Shown piece after piece: positions 40,176-49,490 of a stretch of 64,000 nt of DNA (its first letter is position 1; each line of letters opens with the position of its first letter). Under the pieces are notes generated by a model. It made no database searches and had not been told where the DNA came from. It worked only from the letters and a program-made list of their open reading frames with translations. The position numbers and the translations under genes are program-made. Source of the DNA: Limosilactobacillus equigenerosi DSM 18793 = JCM 14505 (GTDB lineage Bacteria > Bacillota > Bacilli > Lactobacillales > Lactobacillaceae); the NCBI RefSeq assembly GCF_001311375.1, contig NZ_BBAS01000001.1, positions 124,001-188,000 of the forward strand, read 5' to 3'.

Positions 40176-40923
40176 CCTTATGCCTCCTTCTTGCGCGCAG
40201 GTGAATTAAAATCGTAATTACAAAGACCGCCACGATAAATAACCCAAATGGTCCGGAACCAATATGAATATTAATCGCTGGAATCGTTAAGAATAACTTC
40301 ACCGCGATTACCGCGATTAAAATATAAGCCATTGGTTCTAATTCTGGAATCTTCTTCATTAACTTCATAATGAATTCGGCAATTCCCCGCATCGCTAAGA
40401 TTCCGATTAAGCCCCCAATCAAGACAATCACTGGATTATCTGATACGGCTAAGGCTGCTAAAACCGAATCAACGGAAAAGACAATATCCGTGAATTCGAT
40501 TTGCGCCACCACGGCCCAAAACCGTTTCCGTCCCGATAATTTATTTAACGGGTGTTTGCTCGTATCTTTGCGTTGCCGGCGGCCGAAGAACTTAGCATGG
40601 AAGAAGCGGTACGTCATGTACATTAGGTACACTGCCCCAATCACCTTGATTTCCCAGAAATGGATTAAGTACGTTCCAATCCCAATCACTAAGAACCGGA
40701 AAATATATGAACCCCAAATTCCATAGAATAAGGATTCTTCTTGTTCCCGCAAAGTTGGTAACACCCGCGTTTGGGCTGCTAAAACCACCGCATTATCAAC
40801 GGAAAGTAAACATTCCATCATTACTAAAGAAAAGATGACCACCCAATCTTGACCAGATGAAATCACCGTTAACCAATTATGACCATCAAAAAACGGCCGA
40901 TACAAATCAACAATAAAAGACAA
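40150..40923 (-). CDS. TerC-family integral membrane protein
   Basis: 257 aa, about seven helices, with the paired acidic motifs of the family: SVDNAVVLAAQ in helix 2 and FTDIVFSVDSVLAAL in the second half. TerC/YceF/YjbE proteins export or insert metals such as manganese at membrane proteins. Coupling with thioredoxin suggests a role under oxidative or metal stress (inference). Confidence 0.85.
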   Translation of the reverse strand: MSFIVDLYRPFFDGHNWLTVISSGQDWVVIFSLVMMECLLSVDNAVVLAAQTRVLPTLREQEESLFYGIWGSYIFRFLVIGIGTYLIHFWEIKVIGAVYLMYMTYRFFHAKFFGRRQRKDTSKHPLNKLSGRKRFWAVVAQIEFTDIVFSVDSVLAALAVSDNPVIVLIGGLIGILAMRGIAEFIMKLMKKIPELEPMAYILIAVIAVKLFLTIPAINIHIGSGPFGLFIVAVFVITILIHLRARRRHKDGSSINAD

Positions 40924-41077
40924 TGCTTTCTTCCTCCATAACTCGTCTTCTTACTTCATAAGACATATTGTACCAAACCTTCATCAAAATACCATTAATT
41001 GCCCTTTGAAGTTTTAGTGGTAATATAACAAGGGAATTGTTATAATCTGTAAGTAAACCATCAAGGGAGGAATAACA

Positions 41078-41620
41078 ATGGTTAAAGCAACACGCGAATC
41101 ACTTATTAAATTAACAATTAAGGAAATTACTGATCACGGTTATCAAAACATTACTTTACGGGGGCTTGCCGCCGAAATTAATGCTACGACGGGGGTTGTT
41201 TACTCACATTTTAAGAGTAAGAATGAATTATTCTCCGCTGTTACCTTATCACTTTCTAATGACTTAGCTAGTCGTGATGTCTACAATGATTTTAGCGACT
41301 CCAAGGCAACCCTTATCAAAATTTTGGATGATGTTATCAAATGGTATGAAACTAAGCCGAACCTTGTTCACTTTTTCTTAGCCAACCCAAGTCTCAATCA
41401 TGTATTTGACGATAACAAGTTAGAATTACCATTCTTTGACTTAATCTACAAACACATTGAAAATATCCATAAACAAATTGGCCATGACTTTAACGAACGA
41501 GAAATGTACATCCGGTTATGGTCATTTATTTACGGTTACATCATGCTCTTAGAACAAAAGATGGCTACAACAAATCCGGAATTTGTGACGAAGACGGTTG
41601 AATTATTAATCAACGAATAA
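41078..41620 (+). CDS. TetR-family transcriptional regulator
   Basis: 180 aa with N-terminal TetR HTH (ITLRGLAAEINATTGVVYSHFKSKNEL) and an all-helical ligand domain. A TATAAT at 41041-41046 and GGGAGG before ATG 41078 define the start. It lies just upstream of corA in the same direction and may autoregulate the pair. Confidence 0.88.
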   Translation: MVKATRESLIKLTIKEITDHGYQNITLRGLAAEINATTGVVYSHFKSKNELFSAVTLSLSNDLASRDVYNDFSDSKATLIKILDDVIKWYETKPNLVHFFLANPSLNHVFDDNKLELPFFDLIYKHIENIHKQIGHDFNEREMYIRLWSFIYGYIMLLEQKMATTNPEFVTKTVELLINE

Positions 41621-41646
41621 TTTAGCAGTGGCGAAAGGATTAGGCG

Positions 41647-42566
41647 ATGCTCAGTTCAGTTCAAATTAACGCCCATAATCACTGGGTCAGCGTCTATGAA
41701 CCGCTCCCCAATGAACGGGAAACCTTATTTGCCAAATATGAAGTAACCCCGGATATGTTGGAATATGCAATTGACCCGTTTGAAAAATCACGGGTTGAGC
41801 TTGACCGCGAAGCCAATATTACCCTGCTCATTTTTGACGTTTTTGTCCCCAATGCCAATCCCGACGATGATATCACGGCGCCCTTAGGAATTATGATTAC
41901 GAATAATAATGTAATTACCTTTACCAACGCCCAAACTAATTTTGTGAATGGTTTAATTGCCGAACTGTTACCAAAGTTCCCCAATCAAAATCAATCCATC
42001 AAAATTATGGATCTCGTTTTACCGTTGCTAATGAAGTTAGCGACCGCTTTTTTTCCACCAATTCGCAAAGCCGATTCCCAACGAAAAGCTTTACAACGTG
42101 GGATTCGTCGCCAGAATAACCATGTTTCAATTAACCAATTTATGGAACTTGAAACAAACCTGGTGTTCATTTTAACGTCGCTGCAAGGAAACGTGGCCTT
42201 ATTACAACAGCTTAAACGTTTGATGGGGTCCAAATTAACAACGCCCCACCAAGAATTACTCGATGATATTATTATCGAAGCGCAACAAGGGTTGAAATGG
42301 CTCAAACCACGTCTGATGTGGTAGCGCGCATTTCCGGGGCCTATTCAAAAGTTTTGGATAGTAACCTAAACCAAACGATGAAGTTTTTAACGGTTTACTC
42401 AATTATTTTAGCCATTCCACCGATTGTTTCCGGTTTTTATGGCGAAAACGTTGACCACTTACCGTTCGCTAGTCATCCGTTTGGGTGGCAGATTACGATT
42501 TTAATCACCTTAATTTTCATCGCCATCTCGATTTGGATTATGTTCAATAAACGATGGTGGAAATAA
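41647..42566 (+). CDS. corA: CorA-family divalent cation transporter (frameshifted)
   Basis: Pentameric Mg/Co channel family. A large cytoplasmic N-domain is followed by a long helix and two C-terminal membrane segments (FLTVYSIILAIPPIVSGFYG and ITILITLIFIAISIWIMF). One G is missing near 42293 (LEMAQTTSD); repair gives 306 aa. The usual YGMN selectivity loop reads YGEN here (GENVDHLPF). The stop at 42564-42566 lies two bases before a hairpin element. Confidence 0.85.
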
Positions 42567-42568
42567 CC

Positions 42569-42967
42569 AGGTCGTGAGACGGACGTTAAAACCACCTTAT
42601 CATAACGTTAAACCCGGCGTTGGCGGATAGCATATCCGTCGGCGTCGGGTTTGCGTTATGACTTGGTGGTTGTCCGTCGAACGTAGTTAATAACCAGGTC
42701 GTGAGCCACGAATCAAGGGAGCCATGGCCTAACGTAGACAAGTCGTTGGAACTAGCTATGCTAGGGTCGGCGACTTTGTCATAGTTAGGCACTAGGCTTC
42801 CGCGTGGCGATCGAAGTTAATATCCAGGTCGTGAGCTCAGCTATCAAAGCGCCTGTTGGCGTAACGATATAAATGGCGTCGGAACTGGCATCGCCAGGTT
42901 CGGCGTCATTTTGAGTTAGGCCCTAAGGCGCTGCTGAGCGAACGAAGTTAATAACCACGTCGCGAGC
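42569..42967 (+). repeat. hairpin-element array 3 (D, B, A)
   Basis: Type D 42569-42689, type B 42696-42819 and type A 42826-42950, then a 5' fragment (CGTCGCGAGCC, about 42957-42967) touching the terminator of the convergent gene. It starts two bases after the corA stop. The apex stem of B here is AAGTCG/CGACTT, against AAGGCG/CGCCTT in array 2 and AAACCG/CGGTTT in array 1. Confidence 0.88.
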
Positions 42968-42976
42968 CAACAAAAA

Positions 42977-43012
42977 TAAAACCCGTCCACCTCAAAACGT
43001 GGACGGGTTTTA
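42977..43012. terminator. bidirectional terminator
   Basis: AAAACCCGTCCAC, loop CTCAAAAC, GTGGACGGGTTTT between array 3 and the phosphatase gene ending at 43031. Confidence 0.85.
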
Positions 43013-43030
43013 TAATGCCACAGCTCTTAA

Positions 43031-43687
43031 CTATTCGTTATAACTAACAAATTTCAAATCGTCATCCGTTAAAATCAACCGGGATAAACTCCCATTTTTT
43101 GGTCGTTCGGTAATATCATACTTTCCCGCACCAAACCGTTCAACTAAACTTAAACAGGTATTACCATGACTAACCCATAAAACATTCGCTTCCGCGGGTA
43201 AATCTGCTTGCCTGATCTTTGCTAACCCTTGCTCGAGCCGCGCCCAGTATTCTTGATGATCTTCAGCATCGCGGAATGGATCGGCGTCTTTGAGCCAATC
43301 CTTAGCCGTATCAATCGAATGCGCCGTGACAATTTCTTTAAAGGTCTTGAGACCGTGTGGTAACCCAGCCATTTCCCAGGCCCATGACATATTTTCACCT
43401 TCATACGAGCCGTAAAATTCTTCTCGTAATTCGGGCAACGTTTGCGGTTGGGTCACTGAATCGGCATCATTTTGGCCTAAAATTAACTTCGCCGTTTCCA
43501 CCGCCCGGCTTAAATCACTTGTAAAGGCGGCATCAAAGTGGATTTCCTTTAATCGTTGCCCCACCCGCACCGCTTGTTCCTGCCCCGTAGTGGTTAACGG
43601 ACTATTACTCCAACCTTGTAACTTATTGTAACGATTATAAAAAGTTTGTCCGTGGCGAACGAGATAGATATTTAACTTCGTCATCAC
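43031..43687 (-). CDS. histidine phosphatase (phosphoglycerate mutase-like), second copy
   Basis: 218-aa paralogue of the gene at 15749. It has LVRHGQTFYNRYNKLQGW (catalytic His), SSDLSRAVETA and VSHGNTCLSL. Substrate unknown. GGAGG lies before ATG 43687. It ends towards array 3 but is separated from it by a terminator, so its own 3' end carries no hairpin element. Confidence 0.85.
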   Translation of the reverse strand: MMTKLNIYLVRHGQTFYNRYNKLQGWSNSPLTTTGQEQAVRVGQRLKEIHFDAAFTSDLSRAVETAKLILGQNDADSVTQPQTLPELREEFYGSYEGENMSWAWEMAGLPHGLKTFKEIVTAHSIDTAKDWLKDADPFRDAEDHQEYWARLEQGLAKIRQADLPAEANVLWVSHGNTCLSLVERFGAGKYDITERPKNGSLSRLILTDDDLKFVSYNE

Positions 43688-43824
43688 TAATCCCTCCTAT
43701 TTCCTTTTAATTGTAACCGATTGCACCAAAATTGCCTAAGGTATTTCCTGACATGATTAGTAACCGTCCATTCCTTAAATATGGTAGAATATGAGCGTTA
43801 ATCTTAAACCTAAAGGAGTCTCCC

Positions 43825-45958
43825 ATGTTAAAAAAACTGGGTAATTTGGCCAATACCCGTCTTGGTTTATTTATTATCTTGACGGTTTTGTTTTGGCTTA
43901 AAAACTTATTAGCCTATTTTGTCGACTTTAATCTTGGCGAAAGCGGGCTCTTACAATTTATTTTATTAATCATCAATCCCCTTGGGAGCGCCATCTTACT
44001 CGGTGGCATCGCCTTTTACTTTAAAAAAAATCGCGCTATTTTTACCCCGTTTTATTAGGGATTGAAGCCTTAAATACTTTACTACTATACCTAAATGTCA
44101 TTTATTACCGCGAATTTACTGACTTTATGACGATTGCCACCATGATGGGGTATTCCAAAGTCAATCAAGGGCTTAGTGGAAGTTCACTGGCGTTAACGCG
44201 TCCCCACGATATCTTATTTTGGCTCGATTTAGTAGTTATTATAATCTTAATGGTCATGCGCAAGATTAAATTTGATCCCCGCGCTGTGACACACCGCTTT
44301 GCCTTCGCGATTACCTCAATCGCTACGGTGATGATGGCGACCAACTTAATGGTGGCGGAAATGAACCGCCCTCAATTACTCGGTCGGACCTTTGATCGCA
44401 ATTATATTGTTAAATACTTAGGGATTGATAACTTTACCATCTATAATCTCTTCCAAAGCCAACAAGTTTCTCATATGCGCCGAAGTGCGACCAAATCACA
44501 ACTGGCCAATGTCCGAAAATTTACCAATGCCATTTATGCCAAACCTGACCCCAAAATGTATGGGATTGCCAAAGGGCGTAACGTAATTGTGATTCACCTC
44601 GAAAGTTTCCAACAATTCTTAATTGGCGCCAAAGTTAACGGCCAAGAAGTGACCCCATTTTTAAACTCCTTGACCAACCGCGAAGATACGTATTCCTTTG
44701 ACAATTACTTCCACCAAGTGGGGCAAGGGAAAACGAGTGACGCCGAAAACTTACTCGAAACCAGTACCTTTGGTCTCCCACAAGGATCATTATTTGCCAC
44801 GCTCGGCTCGGATAATACGTTCCAAGGAGCTCCAGCAATTTTGAACCAACGCGCTGGCTACTCGAGTGCGGTCTTTCATGGTAATGTCGCTAGTTTTTGG
44901 AACCGGAATAACGTTTATAAAAACCTTGCTACCAATACTTCTTTGATGCCAGTTATTTTGACACGTCCGGCGATAAGGCTACCGGATATGGCTTAAAGGA
45001 TAAATTACTCTTTAAGAATTCAATTCCGTATTTAGAACAATTACAACAACCGTTCTATGCTAAGTTCATCACGGTTACGAATCACTTCCCATTTGATCTG
45101 GATAGTGAAGATGCCGATCCGAACTTTACAGCTCCGAATACCGGAAATACAACCGTTGATAATTACTTTGTCACGGCCCACTACCTTGATCAATCTTTGC
45201 AAGAATTCTTTAATTACTTGCAAAAAACTGGCCTTGATCAAAAATCGATTGTTATGATTTACGGTGATCACTACGGGATTTCTAACACTGAAAACAAATC
45301 CTTGGCCACCGTCTTAGGCAAAGATCCGAATAATTGGACTAACTTTGATAATATGCAACTACAACGAGTTCCATTAATGTTTGTCATTCCGGGAACGACG
45401 GGCGGCCACGTTGAGCATACGTACGGTGGTGAAATTGATACCTTACCAACCTTGCTTCACCTATTGGGAATTTCCACAAAGCGGTACACCTTCTTTGGCA
45501 CCGACCTCTTCTCCCCAGAGCATCGGCAAGTCGTAGCGTTCCGGGATAATAATTTTATAACGCCGAAGTTTACCAGCATCGGCAATACCATTTATGATAA
45601 TGCCACGGGAAAAGAAGCCAAGTTAACTGCTAAGCAACAAAAACAACTACAAGCCGATGATAACTTCGTCAATAATGAATTAAAACTTTCCGATTCATTA
45701 AACCAAAAGAACTTGCTACGTTTCTACACCCCCAAAGGATTTAAAGCCGTGGATCCAACGCAGTATAATTACGCGAATGGTTTGAAGAAGTTGAAACGCT
45801 TAGCTGCCAAATTAGGGGCTAAATCAACTAGTCTATGGAGTCAAAACAATGACCACTCGACCGCTGATGATTACTCGACGGATGCACCAGAGGCGAACCA
45901 CTCCACTACTTCTGATAATCGGATTAAGATTACTAATCCTGATGGCAATAATAATTAA
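43825..45958 (+). CDS. lipoteichoic acid synthase LtaS family, paralogue 2 (two frameshifts)
   Basis: Same architecture as the copy at 11167-13259: five N-terminal helices, then an extracellular sulfatase-like domain with GQGKTSDAENLLETS, HGNVASFWNRNN and MIYGDHYGIS. Breaks: an eight-A run at 44023-44030 (off by +2 or -1; repair gives YFYPVLLGIEALNT) and a missing G at 44928 (KNLGYQYFFD). About 711 aa. An Asn/Asp-rich tail ends it. It could be an LtaS proper or an LtaP-type primase; the two paralogues may divide these roles. Confidence 0.88.
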
Positions 45959-45965
45959 CCTACTA

Positions 45966-45992
45966 AACCATGCTTACCGGCATGGTTTTTTT
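45966..45992 (+). terminator. intrinsic terminator
   Basis: AACCATGC, TTACC loop, GGCATGGTT followed by T tract, eight bases after the ltaS-like stop. Confidence 0.85.
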
Positions 45993-46187
45993 AGTGCCGT
46001 AATTAACGCTGAATGCAGAAAATGGTACGTTCACTGCAAAACGTAATCGTTTATTTTACAAAAAGTTTAGTTTCTACTTTGTATTAGCATTAACGATTTA
46101 TGAAATGATAACAGAACTTTTTACAAGAAATGATTAAAATGCTGTCAAAACGCCAACACCACGTTACGTGTAAACGACTAATTTGTA

Positions 46188-46262
46188 CCACTATATCTAG
46201 TATTTTTAATGAAATCCACCCCTATATCTTGTGTTTGACGGTGGAAATCGGTATACTATAAT
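46188..46262 (+). promoter_or_regulatory. promoter with tandem NrdR-like boxes (second site)
   Basis: CCACTATATCTAGTAT (about 46188-46203) and CCCCTATATCTTGTGT (about 46219-46234) are 31 bp apart and each differ from ACACWATATATWGTGT at three positions. The second abuts the -35 TTGACG (46235-46240); the -10 is TATAAT (46257-46262), with 16 bases between. This is the same tandem arrangement as at 18687-18733. Bound NrdR would occlude RNA polymerase (inference). Otherwise 45993-46187 is AT-rich and empty. Confidence 0.55.
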
Positions 46263-46290
46263 CATTGAAAATATGATTGGAGGATGCACG

Positions 46291-46566
46291 ATGACGCAAG
46301 AAGAAGTAATCAATAATTGGCGCCAATTAGCTGATTGGCAAGTTGAAACTAAAACGGGCCAAGTTGAGCCCTTTTCGGAAATGCGGTTACGCTTAACCAT
46401 GAACTATCTGCATTTACAAGCGGAAGCGGCTTTTTTGATTCAACAAATTGAAGATGTTATCGTGCGTCTGAGCCTTCACCGAGTTAGTGAAATTCGTGAA
46501 GTTGTTTGGCAAGTGCTCAAGACCCACGGGTTTACAGCCGAAGCCGCCGTATATGCGAACCACTAA
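46291..46566 (+). CDS. small protein of unknown function
   Basis: 91-residue cytoplasmic protein, mostly helical: NNWRQLADWQVE, LTMNYLHLQAEAAFLIQQIEDVIVRL, IREVVWQVLKTHGF. No signal, membrane segment or Cys. GGAGG precedes ATG 46291, and a consensus promoter and terminator bracket it as a single-gene unit. I recognise no family. The NrdR-like boxes link it to nucleotide supply or replication. Confidence 0.7.
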   Translation: MTQEEVINNWRQLADWQVETKTGQVEPFSEMRLRLTMNYLHLQAEAAFLIQQIEDVIVRLSLHRVSEIREVVWQVLKTHGFTAEAAVYANH

Positions 46567-46575
46567 TTAGGCCTT

Positions 46576-46607
46576 AAAAAACTGCATCATTTGATGCAGT
46601 TTTTTTT
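46576..46607. terminator. intrinsic terminator
   Basis: AAAACTGCATCA, TTTG? loop region, ATGCAGTTTTTTTT just after the small gene. Confidence 0.85.
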
Positions 46608-46640
46608 GTTTTAACTAGTTAATTATTCTTAAAATGATCC

Positions 46641-46663
46641 CTTAATGCGTGGCTCACGACCTA
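46641..46663 (-). repeat. hairpin-element fragment (type B 5' end)
   Basis: On the minus strand it reads AGGTCGTGAGCCACGCATTA..., the first 20 or so bases of a type B element with nothing of the rest. It contributes the last two sense codons and the TGA stop of the ferredoxin-NADP reductase gene, exactly as the element in array 1 does for the sensor kinase. Confidence 0.8.
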
Positions 46664-47643
46664 ATTTTCATCGATGAACTATGCATCGCCAACGAACGAT
46701 CAGGATAAATTGTTTTCGTCATCGCATTAATTGCGGTCACAGCTTCACCGAACCCGGTCGCCATTAAATGCGCTCGCGATGGATACGTCACACAATCCCC
46801 CGCCGCATAAATGCCTGCTTGGCTGGTTTGTCCTTGTTGGTCGACTACTAGTTTTTGGTGGTCTAAGTTTAAAGCAACATCCCAATCGCCTAACTGATTA
46901 TTCGAAGTAAATCCATAATTAACCAAAACGCGATCAACCGTTAAGCTTTTCGTTTCATCACTGCGCATTTTCTTGAGGGTCAATTCAACTTCATTGTGAT
47001 CATTAACCACGACGCTCGCTGGTAAATATGGCGTCTGTTGCCGGACCGTTGATTCATTTAACAAGGCCACTGAATGTGGTAACGCCCGGAAAGTTTCGCG
47101 ACGATGGATTAGGTCCACTGACTTGGCGACCGGGTTTAACATCAAGGCCAAATCTATCGCTGAGTTACCACCACCTAAAACGGCCACGCGTTGGTTTTGA
47201 TAACTGGCCTTTTCGCCGACAAAGTAAGTTAATTGTTCATCACTTAACGTCTCAATACCCGGAATTTTCAATGGTCGTGGTTGAAAAGAACCATTGCCTA
47301 ACGTAATCAAAACCTGTTTCGTTTGCGTAACACCATGGGCAGTGGTAATTTCAAATAATTGTTCCGCCACCTTCCGGACATTTGTCACTGTTTGACCGGT
47401 AACCACTTCAACCGGTGCCACTTGTAATTGCGCTTGCAAATGTTCCGTTAATTCCCGGCCAGTCACGCCTGGTAACCCAGCTACATCCCAAATTTGTTTT
47501 TCCGGATACAGTGCTTGCGGTTGGCCCCCTAATTCAGGTAACGCTTCAATTAATTGCGCCTTTAATTGGTGTAATCCACAGTAAAAGGCCGCAAACATCC
47601 CGACCGGACCGCCACCAATAATTGTTATATCATATATTTCCAT
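46654..47643 (-). CDS. ferredoxin/flavodoxin-NADP reductase (thioredoxin-reductase fold, YumC type)
   Basis: 329-aa flavoprotein with FAD motif GGGPVGMFAAFYCG, NADPH motif GGGNSAIDLAL and the C-terminal FAD site GIYAAGDCVTYPSR. It lacks the CxxC of thioredoxin reductase and has GGQPQALYPEKQIWDVAG, which identifies FNR type 2. The C-terminus SMKIRS is unusual: RS and the TGA stop come from a hairpin-repeat fragment, so a native stop after about KI was probably lost. Confidence 0.9.
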   Translation of the reverse strand: MEIYDITIIGGGPVGMFAAFYCGLHQLKAQLIEALPELGGQPQALYPEKQIWDVAGLPGVTGRELTEHLQAQLQVAPVEVVTGQTVTNVRKVAEQLFEITTAHGVTQTKQVLITLGNGSFQPRPLKIPGIETLSDEQLTYFVGEKASYQNQRVAVLGGGNSAIDLALMLNPVAKSVDLIHRRETFRALPHSVALLNESTVRQQTPYLPASVVVNDHNEVELTLKKMRSDETKSLTVDRVLVNYGFTSNNQLGDWDVALNLDHQKLVVDQQGQTSQAGIYAAGDCVTYPSRAHLMATGFGEAVTAINAMTKTIYPDRSLAMHSSSMKIRS

Positions 47644-47750
47644 TTTTTTCTTGTCCCCTTTTTAAATTCACCCCTCTATCTTACCACAGCATAGCGTATA
47701 ATTAAGGGGTGCTAGTTATTAATGGAGCTTTTGAAAGGAGTTCAATCTTT

Positions 47751-48710
47751 ATGGCAACGAAAAAGATAATTTTAGATTTAGATACTGGTGTTGATGACGC
47801 ATTAGCGATTGCATATGCGTTAGCTGCTCCCGATGTTGATTTAATCGGGATTGTCGCTTCCTATGGGAACAACGTCTTAGATGTTTGTGCGGAAAACAGT
47901 CTTAAATTATTAGAATTATTAGGTCGGCCTGATATTCCGGTTTACAAGGGACTTCCTCATTCCAGCACAACTGATCACTTTGACGTGATGCAAGTTTCAT
48001 TAGACATTCACGGTAACAATGGGATTGGGGATATTGACTTACCAACTCCGCAACGTGAATTAGAAACGATGTCCGGGGTTGATTTCTACATCGAAGCGGC
48101 CCACCAATATGGTGAAGATTTAATCATTATCCCAACTGGTCCAATGACCAACTTAGCGGCAGCGTTAGCCAAGGACCCCGAAATTGCCCACTTAATTGGT
48201 AACGTTACCTTCATGGGTGGTGCGTTAACCGTCGAAGGAAATGTAACCGATGTTGCCGAAGCTAACATCAACCAAGATGCCGAAGCAGCCAACGCCGTCT
48301 TAACTAGTGACTTACCATTAACGATGGTCGGCCTTGATGTAACCCTGCGGACGCTCTTAACAAAGCAAGAAACCGCTAAGTGGCGCGCCCTTGGCACAAA
48401 AGCTGGGATTGCTTACGCCGACTTAACCGACTTCTACATCGATGCTTACTACAACTTAGACATCGATAAAAATGGTTGTGCCTTGCACGATCCACTCGCC
48501 GTTGGGGTTAGCCTTGATCCAAGTTTTGTCCAAACGATTAGTCTTTTCATGAAGGTCATTTACGATGAACATAACTACGCACGGACAATTGGGGACAAGA
48601 ATCGCTTAAACGATCCAAACCCGAACACTAAGGTCGCCGTAACCGTTGATAAGGACCGTTACTTAGCTACTTTCATGGATTACTTAACGAAGTTATTTGC
48701 ACAACACTAA
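47751..48710 (+). CDS. inosine-uridine-type nucleoside hydrolase
   Basis: Cleaves ribonucleosides to base and ribose. The N-terminal calcium site DLDTGVDDALAI (IunH motif DxDxxxDD), ASYGNN, PTGPMTNLAAAL and the C-terminal His in CALHDPLAVG are present. 319 aa. ATG 47751 was chosen because AAGGAG precedes it and homology begins there. Ribokinase at 59268-60188 could use the ribose released. Confidence 0.9.
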   Translation: MATKKIILDLDTGVDDALAIAYALAAPDVDLIGIVASYGNNVLDVCAENSLKLLELLGRPDIPVYKGLPHSSTTDHFDVMQVSLDIHGNNGIGDIDLPTPQRELETMSGVDFYIEAAHQYGEDLIIIPTGPMTNLAAALAKDPEIAHLIGNVTFMGGALTVEGNVTDVAEANINQDAEAANAVLTSDLPLTMVGLDVTLRTLLTKQETAKWRALGTKAGIAYADLTDFYIDAYYNLDIDKNGCALHDPLAVGVSLDPSFVQTISLFMKVIYDEHNYARTIGDKNRLNDPNPNTKVAVTVDKDRYLATFMDYLTKLFAQH

Positions 48711-48744
48711 TTTAATGCTATAATCATTACGAAAAGTTTATCGA

Positions 48745-48901
48745 TCTGGGGCGCCATTGGGCTGAGAAGTACCCATCGAACCTGCTCTGGTTAGGACCAG
48801 CGAAGGGAGATCACATCACTAGCCATTCGTGTTAGTTTATCAACTTAATGATAATTGATCGAACCCGTTATGCTTAACCACGAGCGTAACGGGTTTTTTT
48901 T
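48745..48901 (+). promoter_or_regulatory. TPP riboswitch with terminator
   Basis: The aptamer has the THI-box landmarks CTGGGGCGCC (about 48746), GGGCTGAGAAG, ACCCATCGAACCTG and GGTTAGGACCAGCGAAGGGA (ending about 48811). A terminator follows: AACCCGTTATGC...GCGTAACGGGTT and eight T (48862-48901). With TPP bound, transcription stops before ykoE. Confidence 0.95.
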
Positions 48902-48929
48902 GATTACAATTTCAAGGAGGTATTTACGA

Positions 48930-49480
48930 ATGCAAAAACCAACTTTTTCGTTACGCGACGTGATTTTATTAGCCATTTTAAGTTTAATTTTCGGGGCATT
49001 GTATTGGGGCTTCGGCTTTGTTTATAATTTCGCCACCATCATCTTAACGCCCATCGGTTGGGGACCGGCCGCCAACGATTTAACCATTGGTCTCTGGTGT
49101 ATGGCCGGACCACTGGCCGCCATTTTACTCCAACGGGCCGGCGCCGCTTTCATTGGTGAATTCATGAGTGCCTTTGTCGAAATGATTTTTGGTGGTCAAT
49201 GGGGCGCCGCTAATCTAATCTCAGGCCTAATTCAAGGATAGGTAGTGAAGCCGGCTTTGCCATCACCGCCTATAAAGCCTTTGATTGGCGTGGCTTACTT
49301 CTCAATTGTGTTACGTTAACCATTGCCACCTTTGCTTGGGATTGGTTTAAAAATGGCTATAATCAATTTAACCCAACTACCGTGCTGGGAATGTTAATCA
49401 TCCGCTTCTTGTCAATTCTGATTTTTGATGGTTTCCTAATTCATGCCATTCAAAAATGCTCACTAACAGCCAAGTTTTAA
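48930..49480 (+). CDS. ykoE: YkoE, substrate-binding S component of thiamine-precursor ECF transporter (frameshifted)
   Basis: Membrane protein that binds thiamine or hydroxymethylpyrimidine for the YkoEDC importer. The first 103 residues start FSLRDVILLAILSLIFGALYWG; the C-terminal half (SEAGFAITAYKAFDW...) lies in another frame. One G is missing near 49237 (QGIGSEAG); repair gives 183 aa. AAGGAGG precedes ATG 48930. It is directly under the TPP riboswitch. Confidence 0.87.
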
Positions 49481-49490
49481 GTAATTAATT

